Assembly (NCBI GenBank): GCA_003952965.2
Contig: CM025852.1
Location: forward strand, 4,000,416 to 4,064,415
Length of the DNA: 64,000 bases
Reading direction: 5' to 3'
Origin: Morella rubra
Taxonomy: Eukaryota; Streptophyta; Magnoliopsida; Fagales; Myricaceae
The notes under the pieces are model-generated. The model was not told where the DNA came from. It worked only from the letters and a program-made list of their open reading frames with translations, and made no database searches. The position numbers and the translations under genes were made by a program. The stretch's first letter is position 1; each line of letters opens with the position of its first letter. Below are positions 51,275 through 61,918 of the stretch, one piece after another.

Positions 51275-54200
51275 TGTCATACCCCGAGCTTTTAAACATC
51301 ATATGCATATTGTTTATGATATCTTGTTTGTGATTAGTAGTGCATTTATGGGTTACTTAGTGACTAAGATAAATTATTTAGTACTTGAGATACTAAGTTT
51401 GAAACTTGATTAGGACATGATTTAATGAGAATTGGAGTTCACATGCAACTGAGTTGTTGTTCAGAAGGTTGAGGAGCATGTATTGGATCAATTTAATTTT
51501 TAAGCTAGTAGGATGTTTTTGTCTCGAAACCTTGATTAGGATATGATTTAGTGAGATTTGAAGTTCGCATGTAACTAGGTTGTTCAGAATGTTAAGGAGC
51601 TCGTATTGGATCAATTTAATTTTTTAAGCTAGTAGGACCTTTTTTTTTTCCCGAAAATTGAACCACATGATTTTTATTCTACAAATATGTTGGCAGTTCA
51701 TCCACAAGATTATGGTTCAATTTTGGAGACATTTTATTTTTCGAAAGTTAGTTGGTCGATTTTTGGAATTGTGGATAGAGATGAATTATGGATAGAAATG
51801 AATTTATGGATAGGGGTGAATTGTTGATAGAGATGAATTGTGGATAGAGATGAATTGTGGATAGAGATGACTTAGGGATAGAGATAAAATTGTTGAATAG
51901 AGAAGACTTGTGGATAGAGATTGTTGGCTTTTGTGCACAATCGAGATTTTGATGATTTCAATAAATGGATTAAGTTTATAAAACGGACATCTTCAAAGAC
52001 AAAGACATTTTATCAAAGAGCCAAAGACAAGAAATTGAAGATCAAGAAGATGCAAGGAGCTCAAAAGTGAAGATTCAAGACCATAGGGTATAAACCTTGT
52101 AACTCTTAGTTTCACTTTTGACAAGGATTTGAATCACACTTGCATATCTTTCAAAACGTGCATAAACCGTTTTACCTTTTGTTTGAAAGATTAAAATTTT
52201 TTAAAGGTTTCAAAACACCCAATCAACTCTCAAACCTTTATATACTTATGGGAAGTTAGTCTTTAAAATTGGGTGTTTCAAAGTGGTCAAAATCGTGGTT
52301 TTAAATGAACCGGATCATGTGCTTAAGTTGAAGAGGTCGACCGGCTGGTGAAGTCGACCCTTCGACCGCTTGGTATAGCGGTCGACCGGTTGATTTTGAA
52401 ATAGATCCATTAAGTTCTGACAATATGACCGTTGAGTAACGGTAACTTGAAGCGGTCGACCCAACGGTCGACCGGTAAAACACTAACGGCTATAAACGGC
52501 TAGTTTTCATATGTGGCCTATAAATACACCTTCTATTGTCTCAAAATAAAACTCGACCACATATCATTTACATACTTGAGAAATATCTTAAACCTTCATA
52601 TTCCATATTTCTCATATCATTCACACAAATTACACTTTCATATCCTTGTCATTGTGTGAATCAAAGAGATAGAGCTTTCCATTTTCATATCACTCTTTGA
52701 GAGAGTTTATTCTTAATCTTTCCTATCCAAAAGAGGTGATTCCTTTAGTGAGGTTGTTCACTAAAGAAGAAGCTTAGAGAGGGTATATCTCAAGCTTGGT
52801 TAGGTTGTGAGTGGTGAGCCCGAAAAATCACTTGGGTTTGAGTGTTGAGCCCGGAAAAACACTTGTAGGTTCTCTAGCACCCGGAAGCTAGTGTGTACAC
52901 TATTTGAAGATAGTGGGAAAACCTCAAGGCTCGGTAAAGGAGCTTGAGGGGTGGATGTAGGCGGGTTTGCCGAACCACCTAAAAATCACGTGTTTGCTTC
53001 TCTATCCCTACTCTTTACATTTAGCACTTATTTCTTATTGCATATACTTGTGCTAAATTAGTCTTTACTTTGCAAACACGATTTTGGGGTTAAAAGCGAA
53101 AAATTTTGGAAACTCAATTCATCCCCCTCTTGGGTTGCCTTAATCCTTGGACTCACAGAGATGACATATAGGAAGCATGACGAATCAATACTAGAAAAGC
53201 GCGACCAAAAAGGCTAAACCTAGAGAAGCACGAAGTGTCGAATCGTAGGAGTTTCAGTGGTGACTTGCCGTAGCTTTCTTTCCTTGCAGCTATTGTAGGT
53301 TGCTAGGTGTTGATGTGAGGTGAATGTAGCCTTTTGAGTCACTGAACTAGCCTAGACACATGTCGCGATGTGACGAACCAAGCTTGCCTATAAATAAGGG
53401 GTGGCCGGCCATTTAAACCTACATAATCTCATCCTAAAATTGTGGGTTAAGCTTGAGATTAGTACAGATGTGAAGTAGAAGCAAGAAGGAGGAAATCACT
53501 TAGTGAAGATCAATCACGCTTAGAGGTAAAGTTTAGTTTGATTATCTTTGATTTCAATTCTTAAGTTTTCAAGATGATTTGTGAATCTCTTATATTTCTT
53601 ATTCTAGCATCTCTTGATGTTATTGCCTTCTTTCTATTCTTCCTATTGTTTTTTATGTTCTTTGTGTTTTTTATGTTCTTGACAGAGAAAAAACTCGTCA
53701 TTTCAAAAAAATATCATTTTCAAAGTTTGATTTGTTTTCAAGTTGTTTTCAACTTTGATCCGTTTCTTTTCAAAATTTCTTGCAAAAGTTGTTTTTCAAA
53801 ACTTGAACATATTTCTTTTCTTCTGATTTCAATACTTTTCATATCAAAATTAGTATTTTCTACGTGGTGATTAAGCTAGTTTTTAATCAGGAAATCAAAG
53901 TGTTGTTTTTGCCTTCATAACACTTTCCTTTGAGAAATGTTTTATAATGTCCGGATGATGAAAACGAGTTAAGATGTTACATATCTTAAATGAGATGTAT
54001 GAGTGTTGATATGAGACATGCATACTTAACTTGTACGTGGAAAGGAATATTTTGATGTTCAAGTATGGTTAAGGTGTTGCATATCATGAATGATATGTAT
54101 GGGCGTTGACATGAGACATGTATACTTAATGTAAAACTGTGAAGATGTGACAGTACTGTGCAAAAGAGGATGTGTTCACTTGTTGTGACATTCTGGCTGC

Positions 54201-54942
54201 TCCGTCGTACGCGAAAAGATCCTCTATAAGGATACCGTATTTTACTCTAAGAGTAATGCTACAAAATACGGGCCATGTTCTACTCTAGGAGTAATTCCAC
54301 AAAACATGAAGGTTACTTATAACCCGTCACTCTGGCCAAGTGATTCACTCTGAAGAGTGAAATGAGTGGTGGTTGAAAAATGGAAAAAATCATTATTTAA
54401 GAATTGAGTCTTTTCATTTACTTCTTCTTTTGTTTTGAGATTTTAGTGATGAATGAGTTTTCTTCAATATCTTGTTCTTGTATTTGCTGTCTGTCTAACC
54501 ACTAGCTTTACTGAGTCATTTGGACTCACCGTTGTTTGTTAAATTCTTTTAGCAGATGTTCAAAATGTACATGGGAGAATTTTTTTAGACTTTGACTCAT
54601 GAGGTCTTGATACTAAGCTGGTAGTTGGGTCTGGGTCACTGAGAACCTAGACATCACCGTTGAAAGCGTCCTAATTATATTTACTAGCAATGATGAACAG
54701 GAAGAGTATAAGAGAATAAAATAAAGACCTATGTAGATTGTACTGAATTTTAGTAGTTATTCTGCCATGTTTTGTAGACATATATAGAAAGCAGAATTCA
54801 TACTCTTTTGTGATACAAAGTTTGGAATAAAGACTCTTGCTGAGGTTTATTTCTTAAAATTCTATTACTTTAACAATACTTCCATTGACCGTAACCTCAG
54901 TTTAATAGCGACATTCATTGCTTTTCTTAGAACCATATTACA
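51275..54942 (+). repeat. Gypsy LTR 2 (interrupted by solo LTR)
   Basis: Starts TGTCATACCCCGAGC. It contains the minisatellite (51,770-51,920), a 1,236-bp insert (51,921-53,156), a TATAAATA box at 53,389-53,396, and ends ATATTACA before TCTTT. Relative to LTR 1 it lacks about 30 bases near its end. Confidence 0.9.
51921..53156 (+). mobile_element. Solo LTR (copia-type) in gypsy LTR 2
   Basis: 1,236 bp flanked by perfect AGAGA (51,916-51,920 and 53,157-53,161). LTR 1 has the uninterrupted target. It begins TTGTTGGCTTTTGTGC, has a TATAAATA box at 52,519-52,526, and ends near CCCCCTCTTGGG...CTTGGACTCA, typical of copia LTR tails. A GC-rich patch (52,330-52,480) has several GGTCGACCGGT-type words. 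No coding domain, so it is a solo LTR rather than a full element. Confidence 0.8.
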
Positions 54943-54963
54943 TCTTTTAAAAGATTGTTGACT

Positions 54964-55714
54964 CCCAGCGATGTCGAGGAATCGTTAAAATTATTGTGCA
55001 AGTTGCTCTTGATGAATGATGACAATTTATTTGACCTTTTGGAAAGTATAGCCACTTTTATAGTCTGATGTAATTGGATGTCTAATCATTATAACTTTTT
55101 TTTGAATCATCTAATCCTTATGGCTTTGTAGCTTGCCCTGATGGCACGATCAAGGAATTCATTAATTATTGCGTAGACATGTGGTGGACAGCATTGCTTT
55201 TTCCACATTATCCGTCCTTGACAGCTGCAATTGTCGTCACGGTGAGTGTTCTAACATCTTCTAAGGCTGGACCATCACTATTGTCATTTTGAATTAGGCA
55301 TAATTATATCTGCCGTCTTAAATTGTGATACAGAAAAATTATAAAAAAACTCAATTGAAAAGAAAAAACTTAGGGATTGCGATATTCATGTTTCTGTTAA
55401 AATCAGGTTTATTGGTTCATTTTCATCCTCATATTTTTCAAAAATAGTAAATTTGTCAGTGTATTTAAGAGAATTTGGAAGAGAACAATGAACCTGTTTT
55501 TAGGGGTGGAAAAATCATTGACGGTGAGCGATTTAAATGCCACAGGCGGCCCTGTTGGGCTGTTACCACCACATGAGATTTGTTAAAAGTTGTTGGAATT
55601 TGTGAAACTTATTAGAACTTATATAAAAAGGTATTAGAGTTTATAAAAAAATATTTATAAAAAAATTTCAAAAAAAATTTCATAGATCTAAATAGAGACC
55701 ACGTAACTCTAAAG
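54964..55714. repeat. Flank repeat copy R1 (inside CACTA)
   Basis: About 750 bases matching 56,906-57,653 at roughly 92% by eye in the same orientation. It is preceded by a short piece resembling the copia LTR tail (CTTTTAAAAGATTGTTG) and followed directly by a GRAS gene fragment. No coding function recognised. Confidence 0.9.
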
Positions 55715-56165
55715 TCCGAGTCACAACCCAAGGACTCACGAGTTAACTCGCCGAGTTCGGGACTATCCACGACTTTGAAAATGAAACTGACGCCGAATCG
55801 TTTGGCGTGTTGGCTCAGCATCTTACCAACCGTTCCCAGCCTCTCTTACCCACCCTTGGGATCTGCAACAGCTGTGATCTTCACGGCGAATGGCTTACCG
55901 TTCTGACGTGCCGAGAGCACGTGCAAAAGTTGCACATACTGATCACCTTGCCCAACATCAAAGTCAATCACGTGAATTTTGTTGCCGTTGTCTGATTTCT
56001 CGTCTATGGTGGCTTCGAGAATCTCGAGGTTGGCCGCCATGAACCCCAGTTTGAAGCAGGGCGACATCTCATAGAGCAGTTGGGTTGAGTCAACCTGTTC
56101 CTTACTGAAAAGCTCGACAACGGGCGGTGGGTTTACGAGTGGGTTTGCCCTCGATTTCACGTGGA
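55715..56165 (-). pseudogene. Captured GRAS gene fragment (SCL8-like)
   Basis: Part of a GRAS-family transcription regulator. In reading order: [40 protein letters not shown], then the VHIID-type motif [19 protein letters not shown] and [16 protein letters not shown]. After an in-frame TAA (55,846-55,848, where Glu is usual) it continues ERLGTVGKMLSQHAKRFGVS and ELTRESLGCDSDF. It stops abruptly at the R1 boundary. About 150 of some 400 GRAS-domain residues are present, with no start or end. Typical of gene capture by CACTA elements; closest style is SCARECROW-LIKE 8. Confidence 0.85.
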
Positions 56166-56776
56166 CCAATCAGATTTCTACGTATTAAATTCTAAATCAT
56201 GAACTGTTAGAAAAATCTTTTCAAAATGATGGCATCCAAACAGCATATATCAGTGCAGATGAGTAGATGTCTAAACTGTGCAACATAGAATACCACCATT
56301 AGTCGAAATTATTGCCATACGCGTCCGAACGGGCTGGAACTGTTCGGACGCGAGCAATTGTTCTCCACGTTCTTCTTAAACAGACCCGTGTTAATCTTCC
56401 GCAGACTATCCCAGATGTTCGAACGTTTATGTCAGACCATGAGAATATTGATGGAGATTTTTTGATGATTTGACCTACATCACTGATGGGTGACAACGGT
56501 GTTTTATCACCCAAAATATGTGCGAACGTCTTCGCGTACCGTGCGAACACTTTTGCAAATGCTGACGAATGTTTTTAGTCATGAATATGTGACGTTTTGC
56601 CTTTTATCAACCTTGAATACCGTGGAACGAGGTTTATTGATGTCCGAATGGTTTTGTAATTACTGGCACACCTTGCGTAATAAAATTTTTATTTTGACAT
56701 AAAAGGGCATGATTTGATGATAAAATTTGTTTTGACACACGAAAATTTGACACCTCAGGTCAATTTTCTTGTAGTA
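56166..56776. other. CACTA right subterminal region
   Basis: About 600 bases with repeated GTCCGAACG/GTTCGGACG-type words (56,320-56,660), mirrored near the left end at 40,995-41,035. It ends in GACACACGAAAATTTGACACC and the terminal inverted repeat. No gene. Confidence 0.7.
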
Positions 56777-56779
56777 TTG

Positions 56780-56905
56780 ATTGAGTATTGTTAGGTGCAT
56801 TTGGAATTGAAAAATATTTATTAAGATTGATAATATTTAGGCGAAGTTATATTGGAGTGAAATTGTTGTTCATATCTCTTGGTCTTTAAAAAAGATCGCT
56901 GATTT
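56780..56905 (+). repeat. Copia 3' LTR, second part (truncated)
   Basis: Continues the LTR after the CACTA (ATTGAGTATTGTTAGGTGC ... ATCTCTTGGTCTTT). It loses similarity after AAAAAAGATCGCTGA, about 100 bases before the LTR end seen at 16,427. It is about 13% different from the 5' LTR over about 108 bases by eye, clearly more than the first part. Confidence 0.8.
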
Positions 56906-57653
56906 CCAGCGATCCTTAGTGGAGGGATCATTAAAATTATTGTGCAAGTTGCTCTGGATGAATGATGACAATTTATTTGACCTTTAGGAGAGTATAGCTA
57001 CTTTTATAGTCTGATGTAATTGGTTGTCTAATCGTTATAACTTTTTTTTTAATCATCTAATCCTTATGGCTTTTGTAGCTTGGTGCGATCAAGGAAATCA
57101 TTAATTATTGCGTAGACATCTGGTGGACAGCATTGGTTCTTCCACATTATCCGTCCTTGACAGCTGTAATTGTCGTCATGGTTAGTGTTCTAACAACTTC
57201 TAAGGCTGGACCATCCCTATTTTCATTTTGAATTAGGCATAATTATGTCTGCCGTCTTAAATTGTGATACAGAAAAATTACAAAAAAACTCAATTGAAAA
57301 GAAAAAACTAAGGGATTGTGATTTCATGTTTCTGTTAAAATCAGGTTCATTGGTTCATTTTCATCCTCATTTTTTTCGAAAATAGTAAATTTTTCAGTGT
57401 ATTTAAGAGAATTTGGAAGAGAACGATGAACCTGTTCTTAGGGGTGGAAAAATCATTGGCAGTGAGCGATTTAACTGTCACAGGCCGCCATGATGGGCGA
57501 TTACCACCACGTGAGATTTGTTAAAAGTTGTTGAAATTTGTAAAACTTATTAAAGTTTATAATAAAAAAATATCAGAATTTATGAAAAAATATTTATAAA
57601 AAATCTTCATTAAAAATTTCACTGATCCAAATAGAGGCCGCATAACTCTAAAG
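56906..57653. repeat. Flank repeat copy R2 (outside CACTA)
   Basis: Second copy of the 750-bp sequence seen at 54,964-55,714. It abuts the truncated copia LTR on the left and ends about 220 bases downstream of the O-methyltransferase stop. No gene recognised. Confidence 0.9.
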
Positions 57654-57874
57654 ATCTCTTTCAATCGTTGATCTTGTATAATCAGTTTTTAGAGACAGTG
57701 TTTTGTCAATCCCCTTTTGGGTTGAGGGGAGCGGCCGGGATGGAAAAAGCAGGCGGTAGCATTCAAGCACAATCCATCTATTCTAAAGGATCAAATTTTC
57801 CGATACAAGAGTTATTTTTCAGGACTGATCTTAAGCTTAACATGCATATGTATATAGATGTAGCTGTTTATCCA

Positions 57875-59061
57875 TTAAGGATAAATTTCAATCACGGACT
57901 TCATGCCAAATGATGCTGCAATTTTGTAGCGGCTAAAGCCAGCATCCAAGAAGAGCTTTTCCCATTCTTTCTTGTTTCTCTCTTTTCCAGTGAGCAAAAC
58001 CATCATTAGTGCGTCAAAAAGGAGCTTTGTTTTGATAATACCCTGTTCATCCTTCTCCTCATCTATTACCACGTCGATCACAATCACCTTTCCTTTCTTA
58101 CCATTGCTTGTAATAGCCTCTTTGCATCTCTTCAGTATGCTGACACATTCATCATCGTTCCAATCATGCAAAATCCACTGCAAAATATAATTAGATATAT
58201 AAGAAAACAATATTCCACTTTCAAAATGAAGTACTGTAGATCTTTAAGCAAAGAAAATCTGTTGCTCGCCTTAATTAGAATTGCATCAGCTGAAGGGATA
58301 GACTGAAACATATCACCACCAACATATATGAGGTTCGAACTATCTGGCAAGTTGGCGACGACATGTGGGAGGTCAAACACCGTGCAGCTCATGTGAGGGA
58401 ATGCCTCAGAAATGATCCTTGCCATCGTCCCAGTTCCACCTCCAACATTAACCAATGAACCTAATCCCTCAAAAATAGGCGCGTAGTCCATGAGGACTAA
58501 GCTCATTAGTCGGGAATCGCTGGCCATCCCTTCGTTAAACATGTTACCGTATTCTGCGTTTTGGTCGCAGTAGTCCCAAAAGCCCATCCCATGTGCTTCC
58601 CCAAAAGGTGTGAGCTCGCTCCCAGCTCGAAACCAATCTCCCAAGAACTGCCATGAGTTTACAAGAGCTGGGTCGAGCATGGCGAGAACGAAAGGTGACA
58701 AGGTGGTGACATTCTCTTTGAGAACGAGCTTAGAAGAAGGCGTGAGAGCATAGGCCTCTTCTTCTTCTTCTTCTTCTGCTTCTTGATTTTCCTGACCTTT
58801 AATTGATCTTGTGAAGAAGCCGGAGTTCACCAATAAACGCATAAGCCTATGCACGCAGCTAGCCTTTCAGGGGTGAATTTGAAGCTTAGAGACCAACTCT
58901 GGAAGAGTAATGGGTTGGCCATGGTTATGGATTATGTCAGGTATGCCTAGCTTTATTGCACACTTAAGTAACATGGAATCTATGTAGCTGAAAAGATGTT
59001 TATACAAATGAGATTGACCTTGAAACAACTCGCTCACTCCCTGACCATTATCGAGATCCAT
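57875..59061 (-). pseudogene. O-methyltransferase gene with one nonsense codon (resveratrol/orcinol OMT-like)
   Basis: Plant class II SAM-dependent O-methyltransferase. Exon 1 is 58,270-59,061 (264 codons) and exon 2 57,875-58,177 (101 codons with stop), giving 364 residues, normal for the family. It starts MDLDNGQGVSELFQGQSHLY; an in-frame ATG twelve codons upstream also exists. Motifs: KCAIKLGIPDIIHNHGQPI (dimer domain), LVNVGGGTGTMARII (SAM site), DLPHVVANL, WILHDWNDDECV with the catalytic His, and GKERNKKEWEKLFLDAGF with the family Glu. The only break seen is TGA at 58,867-58,869, codon 65, probably from CGA by C-to-T change. The intron (92 bases) is GC-AG rather than GT-AG. It would be an active-type enzyme but for these; readthrough or a polymorphism is possible. 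Confidence 0.9.
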
Positions 59062-61390
59062 CTTTGGCGCTGATCTCTTTCGGAGCTTCTTGAGCATCCT
59101 AGGTCTGGCTGCAGCTTCTAATTATATAGTGGTTGTAGTGGAGGCGTGGCCTTTGTACTGCCCGATTTACTAGGGACAGCGTTTGACTTAAGACGCCGAA
59201 TTTAGGAGAGAGAGAGAGAGGAGCCATTCCCGTGTCTTTTTTGGAGAGTTTTCTCGTTGAGCTTTTGTTTACATCCTATAGGGACACTTTGCTTAGGAAA
59301 AAAAAAAATACAGCCTATAGGGACAGAGTTTGGTGTACACAGCCTAATCACTTCTGTTATATGATATATCGTGTACAAATAAATTTCAAAGACTTTAACT
59401 ATTTTGTATCAACAATCAATCGGTGGACTAGTCAAATCTCAAGCAATAATATGAAAAGAATGTTAAAGATATATAATATTATAATCAAATCTTAAAGATT
59501 TGATATGATATTATAATTATCACAATATCAAATATTTGATATCAATATCAAGATTAAAATTTTAAATGTAGATATTCAAATTTAAATATAAAAATATTTT
59601 CTAATTATGTTTTGTATTGTCTCTATAAATAGAGATCCTCAACTTGTAATTTACATACACTTATAATATAAAATATAGTCATAGAAAATTTTTACTTGGA
59701 CCGAACAACTTAAATTGATAAAATATCATGAGTTATGCTTTATTGTATAACTTAAGATTAAATTACATTTTCATGCAATATTTTTATTCTTGATCAGTAT
59801 GTATTTAGCTCATATTGTGTTCAAATATATTTATAAAATCATTTAATTCTTTATTATATAAGTACTATAATTATTGACAATATAATTATTTTATAAATTT
59901 AATCATATAATGTCAGAAATTAATTAAATCTAAAAAAGAGAGAAGAGCTAACCTGAACAAAGAAAGAGAAAATATTATAACTTAATTTTATATTTTTTCT
60001 TTCTTTCCTCTTGTCTTTTCTCTTTTTCTCTCTCCTCCCTTTCTCCTCTCTTTTGCCTATCGTGAATCTCTCTCTCTTGCTTTTTCTCCTTGTCTCCCTC
60101 ATCTCCATTCTCTTTTTACCCTTTTCTTTTTCTATGGTACCATCCTCCTTACAACTTTCACAGACTCTCTTTCCTTGTATTCTCTCTCTTGGCCGACCAA
60201 CACACCTGACACCACCACATCTTTCACTTTTACGATTCACTTTTTTCCTTTTTCTTTTACTATTCTCTATACCATTTTTTCTGTCTTCTCTCCCTAAAAG
60301 GCCGGCCATGCTCCATGCTCTCTTCTTCTTTTTTCCTCCATCCTCGCTACCTTAAAGCTCTCTTGAATAATCATTTTCAGTTTCTAAATTAGTTTTCTTT
60401 ATATTTTATAAATCTAGTATCTTAGATTTCAATTTCTAGACATTAGAATCAAATTCTTGCTCTTTCATTTTCATTCTGTGTTCTTGAATATTCGTGAATA
60501 TTTTTAGTGTTCTTGTTTCTTTAAACTTGAACTTAAATTGTAATGATGATTTATTACTTAATCTAAAAGTCTTGTGAAGTTTTAGGAAAATTGATAATAT
60601 GGCCACCGAGAAGAAACTTTCATTTGTTGATCAACCGAAGTTTTTCTTTCTTTTTAACGCGTCTTCTTCACCACCATTCACTCATTGGCATTTTACACGT
60701 GTTCCCCAATCAGGTAGAGTTCTATTAATGTTGTACTCAATCTGTTTTTTTCTTAATCAACGAATTGTTTATGATTATTGGAGTCTCGTAGTACATTCAA
60801 GTCGTGTGATATATACACGTCATTGCATCATCCAAAGAGAAGAGGATTAAGGGTTAGGATATTTTCTTCAAATTTTTTATTAAATTAGATGGTACAATTT
60901 AAATAAAAAAAGACGACACAACATCTATATTGAATGTCACACAATGTTGGATGATTAATGAGAACGTATTGATAATCCAGTATAGACAACAAATTGAAGA
61001 AGATATCTATCTCAAAATAGATGGAATGTAGATTTCTTAATCTAATGAAAATGGTGGAATCCCGAGTGAATTAAAACACAATTTAGAGAAAATCCAATGG
61101 ATCTAACAACAGGAGCGCACCAGCTTTATTTCATTTGCTGCTTTTAGCAATGGATTGTACGACATCAACGCGTGCATAGTCGAATTAAGCATGCGGTGAA
61201 ATTTGTACTAAAGGTATCTAAATTCCAAAAGAACATGCACGTAGATCTAGAGTGTTGGACACCTCTAGGGACGGTACCCTCTGATGATGTTAGCCACTGT
61301 TATCACGTTGGATACCCTTTGGCATGCTAGGAATTTGCAGATTCACAAGGGTCAAAATTATGGAACTTATTCGGTCTATTAAGCGCCGTT
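59062..61390. other. Intergenic nuclear sequence
   Basis: Upstream region of the O-methyltransferase and further flank. It holds a GA microsatellite (59,209-59,221) and an AT-rich stretch (59,460-59,900) with a TATAAATAGAG box at about 59,621 that may be an LTR fragment. There is a pyrimidine-rich tract (59,995-60,340) and an 83-codon frame at 60,599-60,850 with no recognisable product. I see no supported gene. Confidence 0.5.
59995..60345 (+). repeat. Pyrimidine-rich tract
   Basis: About 350 bases very rich in C and T on the forward strand. Long frames on either strand here are low-complexity artefacts. Confidence 0.85.
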
Positions 61391-61918
61391 ATGCAGCTCA
61401 TCGGGAGGCATGGGATCGGCAGGATGAAGTGTGTTGGACACCTCCTAGCTAGGGAGGGTACCCTCAAAATCAACTTCGATGTGGCTGTCAAGGAGGGTAA
61501 TCTCTTCCTGGCCGCTGTTTGTCGCAATTCTTCAGGAGCGATCCTTCATATTCGCACCAATCAGGTTCGAGGTTCACAGCCTCCAAAAGGGGAGGCTCTA
61601 GCAGCGCGCATGGCTTTTGCGCTGGGGATGCTATTCACAGACTGCGAAATAATTTTTGAAGGCGACTCGTTAATCTTGGTGCATCAAGTGGTTAATGAGG
61701 AGTGTATTCCGGACTGGCTCATTGAGGGGGAAGTAGAGACTATTCGCCAGTTTCTTATGGAGCAGCCTGCTTGGAAGCTGCAATGGACTCCTCGTGAAGG
61801 AGATGAAATGGCACATCAGCTCGCGTCGTTGTCCGTTGGCGATTTATCTCGTGACTGTATTCCTATTGATATTGTATCCAGTGATGACTCTGTGTCTTCC
61901 CGCAGAGCGGATGTGTAA
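61391..61918 (+). pseudogene. LINE-type RNase H domain remnant
   Basis: A 175-codon open frame with the plant non-LTR retrotransposon RNase H domain. LKINFDVAVKEGNLFLAAVC carries the first catalytic Asp (residue 30), PKGEALAARMA the Glu (68), IFEGDSLILVHQVV the second Asp (92), and PREGDEMAHQLASLSV the end. Upstream, the expected CWTPP lead-in is present but in another frame (about 61,428), so the 5' side is shifted. No reverse transcriptase is visible to the left. Isolated domains like this also occur as RNase H-like single genes, but the break argues for a remnant. The end of the frame lies in the palindrome arm. Confidence 0.8.

Larger units (their letters stand above)
44391..54942 (+). 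mobile_element. Ty3/gypsy retrotransposon inside the CACTA
   Basis: LTR 1 is 44,391-44,964 (inverted) plus 46,712-48,412. The primer site is at 48,415, the internal region 48,413-51,274, and LTR 2 is 51,275-54,942. LTRs start TGTCATA(A/C)CCC and end ATTACA. The 5-bp duplication TCTTT is present: reverse complement AAAGA at 44,965-44,969, and 54,943-54,947. The internal region keeps gag and the end of integrase, but lacks most of reverse transcriptase and integrase, so it is non-autonomous. LTR copies differ by about 9% by eye over 500 bases. Confidence 0.85.
40832..56776 (-). mobile_element. CACTA (En/Spm) DNA transposon, 15.9 kb, with nested cargo
   Basis: Left end CACTACAAGAAAA. The right end is TTTTCTTGTAGTA, the inverted copy with one changed base. 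The 3-bp duplication TTG lies at 40,829-40,831 and 56,777-56,779. Outside it the copia LTR continues without loss (AGTCTTG then ATTGAGTATTG, against CTTGACTGAGTATTG in the 5' LTR). Subterminal regions carry repeated GTCCGAACG/GTTCGGACG and GTGTCA words. It contains transposase remnants on the reverse strand, a complete gypsy retrotransposon, an extra ORF, a GRAS gene fragment and a copied flank sequence. It is non-autonomous as read. Confidence 0.9.
15148..56905 (+). mobile_element. Ty1/copia retrotransposon with large nested insertions
   Basis: The outer element of the nest, in forward orientation. It comprises 5' LTR (15,148-16,427), primer binding site, broken gag, protease, integrase, split reverse transcriptase, RNase H, an extra ORF, a polypurine tract and the 3' LTR (39,839-40,831 continuing at 56,780-56,905). 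The span is inflated by inserts at 16,552-18,853, 22,366-35,388 and 40,832-56,776. Without these the element is about 10 kb. Stops and frameshifts occur in every domain and the reverse transcriptase core is deleted, so it is inactive. Confidence 0.85.

Noticed and set aside
59920..60355. Open frames of 129 and 114 codons on both strands
   Set aside because: Both come from a pyrimidine-rich tract; composition explains the lack of stops.
60599..60850. 83-codon frame starting MATEKKLSFVDQPKFFF
   Set aside because: A plausible start context, but no domain, biased composition and no support from neighbours; noted only in the intergenic entry.
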